Of a stretch of DNA of 24,459 bases, positions 1 to 7,265 are shown piece after piece. Each line of letters begins with the position of its first letter. Position 1 is the first letter of the stretch. The DNA comes from DATBFX01 sp036558305 (GTDB lineage Bacteria > Chloroflexota > Chloroflexia > Thermomicrobiales > UBA6265). The position numbers and the translations under genes were made by a program. The stretch spans positions 1 through 24,459 of the forward strand of contig DATBFX010000368.1 of assembly GCA_036558305.1 (NCBI GenBank), written 5' to 3'. The notes below the pieces were generated by a model that was not told where the DNA came from, searched no databases, and saw only the letters and a list, made by a program, of their open reading frames with translations.

Positions 1-166
1 ACCTCCTCCGCAGCATGTCGATCATCGACCAGGCCGGCGTGCCCTTCCCGTTTCCTCTTCGGGAGGTTCGCTCCCGTCCAACGCCGTCATCCTATGGCGC
101 CCCGGTCCGCCCGCCATCCGATAAAATCACGTATATCCGCAAACGCTCCGACGTAGTTCGGGTGTG

Positions 167-191
167 TCGATGACGTATACGTACACATCGA
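167..191. promoter_or_regulatory. nested palindrome upstream of yigZ
   Basis: The arms TCGATG and CATCGA bracket a perfect 10-bp palindrome, ACGTATACGT (173-182). The site lies about 70 nt before the yigZ start, in a locally AT-rich stretch. It could be an operator or a leader hairpin. No protein is known to bind it, and I could not place a convincing promoter next to it. The rest of 1-258 shows no gene I can support. Confidence 0.3.
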
Positions 192-258
192 ACGCCCGTG
201 GTGCGACGCCGATGGCACCTGCCTCGTGCGCGGGTTACCCTTTCCCGCCGAGGAAGAG

Positions 259-903
259 ATGCAGCCACACCCACGCACCATCGCGTCATCTGGTTCCCAC
301 GAGCTCGTGGTCAAGAAATCCCGCTTCGTCTGCTCGCTGGCCCGCGCCGCCACCGAGGACGAGGCGCGCGCCGCCATCGAGAGCGTGCGCAAACGCCATT
401 GGGATGCCAACCACAACTGCTCCGCCTACCGGATCGGTCCCGGCGGTCACCTGCAACGGACCAGCGACGACGGCGAACCGGCCGGCACCGCCGGCGCCCC
501 GATGCTCGCCGTCCTCACCCGGCGCGAGCTGACCGACACCGTCGCCGTCGTCACCCGGTACTTCGGCGGCACCCTCCTCGGCGCCGGCGGTCTGATCCGC
601 GCCTACGGCCAGGCTGTTGCCGACGCCATCGACGCGGTTGGCATCGTCGAGCGCCGCCCCGTCGCCCTGGTCGCCGTCGACGCCGACCACGCCGACGCCG
701 GCCGCCTCGAACACGCCCTCCGCACCGCCGGCTACCACCTCGGTCCGGTCGCCCACGCCGCCCGCGTCACCTTCGAAGTCCGCCTCGACGAACCCGATCT
801 CCCCGCCTTCGGAAACTGGCTGGCCGAAGCGAGCAACGGCCGCTCGCGCGCCCGTCTCGCGGGCCGCGTCCACGTCGAAATCCCCGTCCCGACAACGCAC
901 TGA
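259..903 (+). CDS. yigZ: YigZ/IMPACT (UPF0029) family protein
   Basis: The protein has 214 residues, the usual length for bacterial YigZ. The N-terminal IMPACT-type domain carries the family hallmarks: KKSRF near residues 19-23, GEPAGTAGAPML at 72-83, and VVTRYFGGTLLGAGGL at 97-112, which matches the UPF0029 signature. The C-terminal half is the variable ferredoxin-like domain. Eukaryotic IMPACT acts in translational control through GCN2. The role of bacterial YigZ is poorly defined, though it is often linked to translation or nucleic-acid binding. I chose the ATG at 259, not the in-frame GTG at 226, because it has a purine-rich GAGGAAGAG just before it and the family N-terminus aligns there. 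It is followed after 7 nt by a nucleotidyltransferase-fold gene, probably on the same transcript. Confidence 0.88.
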   Translation: MQPHPRTIASSGSHELVVKKSRFVCSLARAATEDEARAAIESVRKRHWDANHNCSAYRIGPGGHLQRTSDDGEPAGTAGAPMLAVLTRRELTDTVAVVTRYFGGTLLGAGGLIRAYGQAVADAIDAVGIVERRPVALVAVDADHADAGRLEHALRTAGYHLGPVAHAARVTFEVRLDEPDLPAFGNWLAEASNGRSRARLAGRVHVEIPVPTTH

Positions 904-910
904 GAGGGCG

Positions 911-1951
911 ATGCGCATCGGACAGGCCAAAGAACTGGCTCGCCGATGGGTCCACGACGAGGCAACGGGCGAACCGGGCTTCTGCGGGGCGTTTTACCAC
1001 GGCTCGACGAACTGGCATGCCGACGAGACCGAACTCCCGGCCACGTCCGACTTCGACGTCATGGTCGTCCACGCCGATCCCGACCCGCCGGCAAAACCGG
1101 GGAAGTTCCTCTATCGCGGGCTCCTGCTCGAGGTCTCGTGCCTGGCGTTCGAGCAACTCCGCTCGCCCGACGCGATCCTGGGCAATGACCAACTCGCGGG
1201 GAGTTTTCGCCATCCGGGCATCATCCTCGACCCGACGGGGCGCTTGACCGAAGTGGGCGCGTTCGTGTCCGCGACCTACGCCAAACGCCCCTGGGTCCAC
1301 CGCCGCTGCGAAAACGCGCGGGATAACGTCCTCAAGCACGCCCGCACCCTGCGCCAGTCGACCCCATTCCACGACCAGGTCACCTCCTGGCTCTTCGCCA
1401 CCGGCGTCCTGACCCACGTCCTGCTCGTCGCCGGGCTGGAGAACCCGACCGTCAGGAAGCGCTACGTGGCGGCCCGAGATCTGCTGACAAATGGCGGGCG
1501 CCGGGACTGCTATGACCCCCTCCTCGAACTCCTCGGTTGCGCTCGCATGTCCCCGAAACGGGTCGAGCACCATCTGACCGCCCTCGCCGCCGCCTTCGAC
1601 GACGCCAAAGCCGTCATCACAACCCCGTTCTTCTTCGCCTCCGACATCAGCGACGCCGCCCGCCCGATCGCCCTCGACGGCAGTCGCGAACTCATCGATC
1701 GGGGCCTCCATCGCGAGGCCGTCTTCTGGTTGGTCGCCACCTACGGCCGCTGCCAGAAGGTACTCTTCCACGACGCGCCGCCGGACCTTCGCGACCGCCA
1801 CGATCCCGGTTTCCGTCACCTCCTCGCCGACCTCGGCATCACCTCGTTCGCCGATCTCCGGCGGCGCACCTCCTTGGTCGAGCGCTTCCTTCCCCGCGTC
1901 TGGGAGGTCGCAGGGGAAATCATGGCGGCGAATCCGGAGATCGAGGAATAG
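911..1951 (+). CDS. nucleotidyltransferase-fold protein, substrate unknown
   Basis: This is a 346-residue protein. Residues 31-53 carry the pol-beta/aminoglycoside nucleotidyltransferase pattern: Gly31-Ser32, then Asp47-x-Asp49 (SDFDVMVV), with a possible third carboxylate at Glu74 in LLLEV. These residues normally bind Mg-NTP and transfer a nucleotide to a small molecule, protein or RNA. The remaining ~260 residues are predicted helical, as in nucleotidyltransferases with a substrate-binding helical domain. No antibiotic-class signature is evident, so I do not call it a resistance enzyme. The ATG at 911 is preceded by GAGAGGG and lies 7 nt after the yigZ stop, which implies co-transcription. 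The longer reading frame open from 617 overlaps yigZ and is not credible as a start. Fold confidence is good; substrate is unknown. Confidence 0.75.
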   Translation: MRIGQAKELARRWVHDEATGEPGFCGAFYHGSTNWHADETELPATSDFDVMVVHADPDPPAKPGKFLYRGLLLEVSCLAFEQLRSPDAILGNDQLAGSFRHPGIILDPTGRLTEVGAFVSATYAKRPWVHRRCENARDNVLKHARTLRQSTPFHDQVTSWLFATGVLTHVLLVAGLENPTVRKRYVAARDLLTNGGRRDCYDPLLELLGCARMSPKRVEHHLTALAAAFDDAKAVITTPFFFASDISDAARPIALDGSRELIDRGLHREAVFWLVATYGRCQKVLFHDAPPDLRDRHDPGFRHLLADLGITSFADLRRRTSLVERFLPRVWEVAGEIMAANPEIEE

Positions 1952-1957
1952 CAGGCT

Positions 1958-3466
1958 TCACGCCTCCCATTCCGTCTCGAGATCGAGCGGGTAAACCGGG
2001 CGGCGGAGTCGCCGATAGGGGAACGTCGTCAGTTTCGGGCTGCTGATGCCGGGAGCATCGACCTCGATCACCTTGGTCGCGATCGGTTCGAAGGCGGCCC
2101 GGTAATGGGCGGCACTCTTCAGGACGAGGATGCGTCGCTGGGTCGGTTCGATACCGAAGGCGCGGAAGTAGTTCAGGTCGCTGGGGTGGCCGCGCAACTC
2201 GGTGAGTTGGACCTCGATTCCCCAGCGACCGCCGGTCTCCAGGACGACCGTGCGGCCGCGGCTGCCGATCGTCCCCGCACCCATGGGGCCGGCGATTGGG
2301 AAACTCCCCTCGTGGATCAAACGGACGCGACCGGTCACCTCGATCGGTGGCCCATGCAGATCGTCGTGCTTGCCGCCGACCCACAGGGTTACCTCGCTCC
2401 CGACCCCGGCGGCGATGCAGGCGGCGACCGCCTCGGGGTCCATGATCTGGGCGACCGCCGCCGAACGCGCCCCGGTCTCGATGAGTCCTCGCAGCACGAC
2501 CGTTCCGTCGCCGGCCGTGCCGCTGGCGCCCGAGTCCGCGATATCGGCAAGCACATAGACACTCCCATCCGGGGCGGCCATCGCCTCGGCGATGGCGTCG
2601 GCAACCGGTGTCGGGTCGATCGCGAATGCGCCTCGTCGTTGCCAGCAGAGCCCCGCCAGCTCGTCGGCGTACCGGTGGGCCAGAGCCGGGTCGCCGTCGG
2701 TCACGACGACGGCCGAGATCCCGCCGAAGGGGACATCGGCGAACGGGAACCCGCCGAGGACGGTCGCGGCGAGGACACCCGGTTGCCGTTCGATCTCCCG
2801 CGCCCGGTCGATCGCGACCTTCAGCGGCGATTGCCAGGTCGTGACCATCGACTGGTTCGGGACGATCAGCGGCAGGCGGGTATGCGCCATCGTCGGTCTC
2901 GCTTCGCCCCGGATCGCTGCGACCAGAATCTGGAGCGCCCGCGCGCCGGTCTCCGGCATGTCGGTGTGGGGGTATTCCTTGTAGCCGACAAGGGCGTCCG
3001 CCAGGTCGACCATCTCGTCAGAGAGATTGGTGTGGAGGTCGAGCGGCGCGACGATCGGCACGTCCGGTCCGACGAGCGCGCGCACATCGGCCAGGAGCAG
3101 CCCTTCGGCGTCGTCGTGGTCCGAGAGCGCCATCGCGCCGTGGAGTTCCAGCAGAACGCCGTCGACCGGGAGCGCGGCGGCGATCCCCGCCAGGATCTCG
3201 TCGCGCATGGCGTCGAAGGCGGCGCGCTCGACCCGGCCGCCGGGCATGACCCAACCGTAGGTCGTCGGAATCAACTCCACGCCCAGGGCGGCGGCTTCCG
3301 GCACAACCCCACCGTAGACCGTTCCGGTGCCGCCGAGCGCGAGGATCTCCTCGCCGCGGGCGATGCCACCGAACCCCGGCCGCTGGAAATCCTCCAGCGT
3401 CGTCGGTTGCCACTGGAAGGTGTTGGTCTCCTGAGCGATCCCACCGGTCACGATCCGGATCGACAT
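1958..3466 (-). CDS. M81 family metallopeptidase (MlrC-like)
   Basis: The 502-residue length matches the M81/DUF1485 family, whose founding member MlrC opens linearised microcystin peptides. In most bacteria the natural substrate is unknown. The expected metal-site segment is present: PLDLHTNLS supplies Asp143 and His145, and YKEYPHTDMPETG supplies His167. Other conserved stretches are GGIAQETNTF at the N-terminus, LLELHGAM near 106-112, and a C-terminal MlrC_C domain from about residue 300. The N-terminal motif usually reads HETNTF; here a Gln replaces the His. There is no signal peptide, so the enzyme should be cytoplasmic. The ATG at 3466 has a GGGGGAG ribosome site. The gene stands alone: it converges on the nucleotidyltransferase gene with 6 nt between stops and is divergent from the HAM1-like gene. 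3467-3730 shows no further gene. Confidence 0.9.
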   Translation of the reverse strand: MSIRIVTGGIAQETNTFQWQPTTLEDFQRPGFGGIARGEEILALGGTGTVYGGVVPEAAALGVELIPTTYGWVMPGGRVERAAFDAMRDEILAGIAAALPVDGVLLELHGAMALSDHDDAEGLLLADVRALVGPDVPIVAPLDLHTNLSDEMVDLADALVGYKEYPHTDMPETGARALQILVAAIRGEARPTMAHTRLPLIVPNQSMVTTWQSPLKVAIDRAREIERQPGVLAATVLGGFPFADVPFGGISAVVVTDGDPALAHRYADELAGLCWQRRGAFAIDPTPVADAIAEAMAAPDGSVYVLADIADSGASGTAGDGTVVLRGLIETGARSAAVAQIMDPEAVAACIAAGVGSEVTLWVGGKHDDLHGPPIEVTGRVRLIHEGSFPIAGPMGAGTIGSRGRTVVLETGGRWGIEVQLTELRGHPSDLNYFRAFGIEPTQRRILVLKSAAHYRAAFEPIATKVIEVDAPGISSPKLTTFPYRRLRRPVYPLDLETEWEA

Positions 3467-3730
3467 CGGCTACTCCCCCACGAAAGCGACTCGTTCGAGG
3501 GACAGATCATAGCCGGGCGATCAACGTGGTGCCTGCGCGACCCGACGCCGCGTGCCTGGTGGCACGGCGGCGCCTCGTGGAGCGACGGCGCGACGGATGC
3601 GGGGCGCATGCGCGACCATTCGCGACGCGCCCCGGCGCGCCGGTCTGAATCCGCTCGATCTTGGGCAGAGGATGACCGCGGTGACGTCGGGGTAGGCTGC
3701 CGCCGCACGGCATGAGTGGGAGTTACGAAC

Positions 3731-4276
3731 GTGAGCGACCGCCTCCTCTTCGTTACCAGCAACCCCGGCAAAGTGCGCGAAGTCGAAGCGATCCTCGGCA
3801 TCCCCGTCGAACAACTCACGCTCGACGTCCCCGAGATCCAATCCCTCGACGTCGAGGAGGTCGTCCGCCAGAAAGCCCTCTCCGCCTTCGCCCACGCCGG
3901 CCGCCCGGTCCTCGTCGAGGACACCGGACTCTACCTCGACGCCCTCTCCGGCCTCCCCGGCGCCCTCGTCCGCTGGTTCCTCGCCACGATCGGCCCCGCC
4001 GGCATCTGCGCCCTCATCCCTCCCGGCGCCGACCGCGGCGCCCGCGCACGAACCGCGGTCGCCCTCTGTGACGGGGAAACGGTCGAGGTCATGACCGGCG
4101 AGACGTGCGGCGTGATCGCGTCCGCGCCCACCGGGGCAGGCGGCTTCGGCTGGGACCCGATCTTCCGACCGATCGGCGCCTCGCACACGTTCGCCGAGAT
4201 GGATCAGGCGGAGAAGAACCGCTTTTCGATGCGCCGCCAGGCCCTGGAACGGTTGCGAGAGCGGCTCCCCGCCTGA
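3731..4276 (+). CDS. HAM1/RdgB-like non-canonical purine NTP pyrophosphatase
   Basis: This 181-residue protein belongs to the ITPA/HAM1/RdgB family, which hydrolyses dITP, XTP and related nucleotides to monophosphates and keeps them out of DNA. Visible family segments are TSNPGKVREV (9-18), LVEDTGLYLDAL (61-72) with the metal-binding Glu-Asp, GGFGWDPIF (137-145), and EMDQAEKNRFSMRRQAL (156-172). The last motif normally ends in Ser-His-Arg; here it is Ser-Met-Arg, so base recognition may be altered. The protein is slightly shorter than typical RdgB (~195-200 residues). I chose GTG 3731 because GGGAG sits 8 nt upstream; GTG 3716 in the same frame lacks that support. It is divergent from the M81 gene with about 264 nt between them. 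Confidence 0.85.
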   Translation: MSDRLLFVTSNPGKVREVEAILGIPVEQLTLDVPEIQSLDVEEVVRQKALSAFAHAGRPVLVEDTGLYLDALSGLPGALVRWFLATIGPAGICALIPPGADRGARARTAVALCDGETVEVMTGETCGVIASAPTGAGGFGWDPIFRPIGASHTFAEMDQAEKNRFSMRRQALERLRERLPA

Positions 4277-4445
4277 TCCGAAGCGCCGCCGTCGTCTTCG
4301 GGACGCTCGGCAATGCCGCCCGATCCCAGAGCGGTGCGCGCCGCGCACCTCGGCGCTGGCTTGGCGATTGCGCGGTATCTCTCCCCGATGCCGACCGGCC
4401 TCATTCACCGGCAGAACCCCGGCTCATCGAAAGGAGGCACCGACG

Positions 4446-4889
4446 ATGGGCAATCCGAAGCATTTGGCAGAAAAGGACCTGTCGAACGCGAACGTCTCCG
4501 GCGGCAACCTCGCCGGCGCCGATCTGCGGCGGACGAAACTCGCCCGCGCCGTCGCCGTCGACACCGACCTCACCCGCGCCGACCTGACCGACGCCGATCT
4601 CACCGACGCGAACCTGGCGCGGGCGCGCCTGCGCGAGGCAAACCTGACCGGGGCGAACCTCACCGGCACCGACCTGCGCCATGCCGACCTGAAGGGGGCC
4701 GCCGTGGACGACCCGTCGCGCCTCGAAACGGCGCGACTCGACGGGGCACGGGGATTGGGTGCGGACGAGCGGGAACACCGCCCCACCGTCGAACCCGGGG
4801 CGATCAGCGGCCGCCAACACGACCTCGACGACGTCGAACCGCGCACCGACGCCGCGATGAACGACCACGGTCCGGACAACCCGGCATAG
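4446..4889 (+). CDS. pentapeptide-repeat protein
   Basis: This is a 147-residue protein. From about residue 7 to 87 a Leu (occasionally Val) recurs every five residues within A(D/N)LxX units, giving about 16 repeats, or four turns of a right-handed quadrilateral beta-helix. The C-terminal 60 residues are acidic and probably disordered. There is no signal peptide or membrane segment, so it is likely cytosolic. Some family members (MfpA, Qnr) mimic DNA and protect gyrase, but most have no known role and nothing here marks this one as a gyrase protector. The start is clear: AAGGAGG at 4431-4437 lies 8 nt before ATG 4446. The gene is probably monocistronic and converges on the rhodanese-CBS remnant. 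Confidence 0.85.
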   Translation: MGNPKHLAEKDLSNANVSGGNLAGADLRRTKLARAVAVDTDLTRADLTDADLTDANLARARLREANLTGANLTGTDLRHADLKGAAVDDPSRLETARLDGARGLGADEREHRPTVEPGAISGRQHDLDDVEPRTDAAMNDHGPDNPA

Positions 4890-4919
4890 ACCGGTTCGGC
4901 CACCGCGGATCGGCTTGAC

Positions 4920-5450
4920 CTACCCCTGAGACGGTCCAGACTCCGCGCAGTCCGCTGCCAACCGCTGCTCGGCATCGTTCCACCGGAGCAGTCCCGCCAG
5001 CCGTCCCTCCGAGGTCGTCACGAGGACACTCGCCACGTGGGCGGCGCGGAGCCGCTCGACCAACTCCGCCAAATCCTCGTCGGGGCGGACGGTCACCGGC
5101 CCGACCCTCATGACCGCTTCGACCGTCGTCTCCGGCGACGCCGCGACCGCCTCGCCCTGCACCCTCCAAGCACGATCCCCGCCGCAGCGCCACGCCAGCG
5201 CGGGGCTTCGCCGCGTCCGCCCCTTCCGTCGGCAATCCGGCCGCCCGCCAATCGGCTTTGCCGGCGGCGTAGTCGTACACCGCGGTGAATCCGAGACTGT
5301 CGAACCGCCACGCGGCCCGCGGGCTCATGTCTCGGCGTACGTCGCAGCAGTAGATGACGACCGGACGCGCCCGCTCGCGATGGGCAACCGCCCTCCGGTC
5401 GAGCCCCTTCAGCGGGATATTGACCGCACCCGGCAGGTGCTCTGCTTCGA
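4920..5450 (-). pseudogene. broken rhodanese-CBS domain gene
   Basis: Reading on the minus strand, sequence from about 5448 encodes most of a rhodanese domain: EAEHLPGAVNIPLKGLD, then VVIYCCDVRRDMSPRAAWR with the candidate catalytic Cys, then YDYAAGKADWRAAGLPTEG. The opening ~25 residues usual for this domain are absent. The reading frame then breaks near 5160-5200. In another frame a single CBS motif follows (TTVEAVMRVGPVTVRPDEDL to GLLRWNDAEQRLA), ending at 4920. From my knowledge of related rhodanese-CBS proteins, a first CBS half of ~45 residues should lie between them; it is missing. The gene therefore appears to have lost its start, an internal segment and its frame. The missing 5' end lies where the parDE-type genes begin. 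A 255-residue frame open from 5571 overlaps the antitoxin start and I reject it as an intact gene. Confidence 0.7.
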
Positions 5451-5515
5451 TCGGGACGGTTCCCGCTGTCCAATCGCCCCCGGATTTGCTCGGCTGGAGG
5501 GAGGAGGAGACCGCG

Positions 5516-5794
5516 ATGAGCGTGATGCTGACGCCGCAGCTCGAAACCTTGATCGAACGGATGCTCGCCACCGGCCACTACGCCGACGCCGGCGACGTGC
5601 TCGAACAGGCCGTGCGCCTGCTCGCCGAGCGCGAGCGTCGTCGGCGCCTCCACGACGCGCTCGCCGTCGGGGTCGCCCAGATCGAACGGGGCGAGGTGGT
5701 CGAGCTGACTCCCGCCGTGTGGGCCGAGATCGATCGCGAGGCGGACGAGGCCGACCGCCTGGAACTGCCGATCGATCCCGATGTCTGCCGCTAA
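5516..5794 (+). CDS. ParD-like type II antitoxin
   Basis: This is a 92-residue protein. The N-terminus, with LTPQLETLIERMLATGHYADAGDVLEQAVRLL split across residues 5-36, matches the ribbon-helix-helix pattern of ParD/CopG antitoxins: a short strand, then two helices with the Y-x-(D/S)-A-(S/G)-(D/E)-V turn. The C-terminal half (about 40-92) is charged and would wrap the toxin. Antitoxins of this class bind the cognate toxin and repress their own promoter. The ATG at 5516 follows a strong GGAGGGAGGAGGAG site. Its last 14 nt overlap the toxin gene, typical of translational coupling. The promoter presumably lies in the remains of the rhodanese gene immediately upstream. Confidence 0.85.
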   Translation: MSVMLTPQLETLIERMLATGHYADAGDVLEQAVRLLAERERRRRLHDALAVGVAQIERGEVVELTPAVWAEIDREADEADRLELPIDPDVCR

Positions 5795-6098
5795 GCGCCG
5801 CTTGGTCGTCACCGCCCAGGCGAGGGCGGACCTCCAGGGAATCCTGCGGTACACCACGCAGCAGTGGGGCCGGCGGCAGCGCGGCATCTACAAGACCAGG
5901 CCCACGGCCGCCATGGAGCGGCTGACTCGGTTCCCCGACCTCGGCCCGACCCGAGACGATCTCCCGCCCGGCATGCATCTGCACCCGGTCGAGCAGCACG
6001 TCGTCTATTACCTGGTCGACGACAAGGTCGTCACCATCGTCCGCATCGTGCACGGTAGGATGGACGCCCCGCCCACCTCGCCCGAAGACCCCGCGTGA
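5781..6098 (+). CDS. ParE/RelE-superfamily toxin
   Basis: This is a 105-residue protein. The N-terminal pattern VVTAQARADLQGILRYTTQQWG, read across residues 9-30, is the ParE-like DL-x-x-I-x-x-Y helix. The C-terminal signature HVVYYLVDD...VTIVRIVHGRMD (about 74-96) is the usual last strands and RMD tail. ParE toxins inhibit DNA gyrase while RelE types cleave mRNA at the ribosome. The tail favours ParE, but sequence alone does not decide the target. The core looks complete; positions around residues 35-42 (YKTRPTAAM) are less typical of the family's Q..Y...L helix. The start ATG lies inside the 3' end of the antitoxin gene, in a different frame. Confidence 0.85.
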   Translation: MSAAKRRLVVTAQARADLQGILRYTTQQWGRRQRGIYKTRPTAAMERLTRFPDLGPTRDDLPPGMHLHPVEQHVVYYLVDDKVVTIVRIVHGRMDAPPTSPEDPA

Positions 6099-6169
6099 CC
6101 TGTCCCATCGCGGACGGCTGGATCGAGCGATGAACGCCCAACAGGCGAAGAAGTATCCCTTGAGCTCCT

Positions 6170-6205
6170 CGGGGGTGGCTCGTGACCCCCGACGGTTCCC
6201 ACCGT
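6170..6205 (+). terminator. two back-to-back hairpins after the toxin gene
   Basis: CGGGGGT (6170-6176) pairs with ACCCCCG (6185-6191). ACGGT (6192-6196) pairs with ACCGT (6201-6205). The hairpins lie between the toxin stop and the GNAT start. Neither is followed by a T tract, so this is only a candidate terminator or attenuator. Confidence 0.25.
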
Positions 6206-6260
6206 GCCTCCGGCATAATTGCCCAAACCGCCCGCCATCCTGCCATCCCGAGGTGCCACC

Positions 6261-6755
6261 ATGCCGACAATCCATATCCGCGGTCAAGAACCGACCGACA
6301 TCGAGGCCATCACCGAGATCTTCAATTGCCCCGGCGTCGTCGCCGGCACCCTCCAGCTTCCCCACCAGTCCGTCGAGTCGCGCCGGGAGCGGGCCGCCCA
6401 GCACCCGCCCGGCACCCACCGCCTCGTCGCCGAGATCGACGGCCGGGTCGTCGGCGCGGCGGGCCTCCACGTCGAGCCCGCCGCCCGCCGGAGCCACGCC
6501 GGTGGCATCGGCATGGGCGTCCACGACGACTTCCGGGGCCGGGGCGTCGGCACCGCCCTGATGGAAGCCCTCGTCGACCTCGCCTTCAACTGGCTCGGCC
6601 TCCGCCGCCTCGAGCTGACCGTCTACGCCGACAACGCCCCGGCCGTCCACCTCTACCAGAAATTTGGCTTCGAGATCGAGGGCACCGCCCGCCGCTTCGC
6701 CCTCCGCAACGGCGAACTCGTCGACGCCCACCACATGGCCCGCCTCCGCGACTGA
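6261..6755 (+). CDS. GNAT family N-acetyltransferase (YhhY-like)
   Basis: This is a 164-residue single GNAT domain. The acetyl-CoA pyrophosphate loop is visible as VHDDFRGRGVGTAL (87-100), the R/Q-x-x-G-x-G pattern, preceded by the beta-4 strand HAGGIGMGV. The later VYADNAPAVHLYQKFGFEIEG (about 121-141) is the conserved N-x-x-A-x-x-L-Y-x-K-x-G-F segment. Residues 28-31 (AGTL) and the ending NGELVDAHHMARL resemble the YhhY subgroup, which acetylates some free amino acids. The actual substrate here is unknown. The ATG at 6261 has GAGGTG upstream; the frame is open from 6219 but the domain starts after residue 15 of that reading. It is monocistronic as far as I can see. Confidence 0.85.
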   Translation: MPTIHIRGQEPTDIEAITEIFNCPGVVAGTLQLPHQSVESRRERAAQHPPGTHRLVAEIDGRVVGAAGLHVEPAARRSHAGGIGMGVHDDFRGRGVGTALMEALVDLAFNWLGLRRLELTVYADNAPAVHLYQKFGFEIEGTARRFALRNGELVDAHHMARLRD

Positions 6756-6890
6756 CGACACCTCAAGTCGATCGTCCGAAACTTGATACCGAAAGACCCC
6801 GGCCCACTCGATCCCGTCCGGGCGGACGCTCTCCACGAAGCGTCCAATCCTCAACCCCAGAAATGACCGATAAACTGACGCACCAGGGTA

Positions 6891-6919
6891 TTGACAAGAG
6901 AGAGTAAACGTTCTATTCG
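6891..6919 (+). promoter_or_regulatory. orphan promoter-like sequence
   Basis: A consensus TTGACA at 6891-6896 is followed after 17 nt by TATTCG, a poor -10 element. The spacer contains AAACGTTC, which is reminiscent of half of a LexA-type box, but the other half does not match. No gene begins downstream on this strand within 300 nt. It may be a relic or a chance match. Confidence 0.2.
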
Positions 6920-7073
6920 CTCTCGCAAGCGGCACACGCGACACGGCGTACGGGCCTGGGCAGCGCCGACCCTGCCCCGTTCTGGTCCCCGGTCACCACA
7001 GACTCGGACTGTTCCGCCCGTCCCCACCGCCCCTCATATGCCACCCAGAGGCAGCCCTCCCCGGCAAAAAGCT

Positions 7074-7115
7074 CCCCTCTCCTGCCGGAGCGGGAGAGGG
7101 GCCGGGGGTGAGGGC
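7074..7115. repeat. GC-rich hairpin repeat (REP-like)
   Basis: CCCCTCTCCTGC (7074-7085) pairs with GCGGGAGAGGGG (7090-7101) around the loop CGGA, with one G-T wobble. It is followed by the flank GCCGGGGGTGAGGG. From memory, sequences of this CTCCCCTCTCC...GGAGAGGGGCCGGGGGTGAGGG form recur as interspersed intergenic repeats in unrelated GC-rich bacterial genomes. It lies 3' of both flanking genes and could also act as a transcript stabiliser or terminator. Only one copy is seen in this window. Confidence 0.5.
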
Positions 7116-7265
7116 CGGTCCCCGTCGGCCCAGCCGAACCCATCACCGCAAAGGCGCCGTTCCAGATCAATAGCACCGTGAGCGGCGAAGCATCCTTCCC
7201 AAAGCGGGGGCCATCAAAGACCCATCATTCTCCCCGCCTTCATCCGCCCTCTTCCGCCTTCCGCC

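Larger units (their letters stand above)
6756..7265. other. 510-nt stretch with no supported gene
   Basis: Small open frames here (such as 6891-7181 + and 6913-7176 -) have no ribosome site and low-complexity translations. The stretch holds a hairpin GGACGCT/AGCGTCC at 6824-6845 just after the GNAT gene, a promoter-like motif at 6891-6919, and a larger hairpin repeat at 7074-7115. Both neighbouring genes end here, so it is a convergent 3' region. Confidence 0.5.

Noticed and set aside
17..29. A 13-bp palindrome GTCGAT-C-ATCGAC and a possible minus-strand start near the left edge
   Set aside because: Too little sequence remains to the left edge to support a gene, and a single short palindrome of this kind is expected by chance.
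2105..3715. A 536-codon plus-strand frame
   Set aside because: It is the shadow of the M81 peptidase, which carries the metal-site motifs on the minus strand.
4804..5571. An intact 255-residue rhodanese protein on the minus strand
   Set aside because: Its upstream part overlaps the antitoxin start, and its downstream part becomes Arg/Gly-rich nonsense while the CBS sequence continues in another frame.
6770..6860. A minus-strand segment reading like a protein fragment (FVESVRPDGIEWAGVFRYQV)
   Set aside because: It lies in an open frame that is otherwise the shadow of the GNAT gene, and I recognise no family; too short to call a gene remnant.
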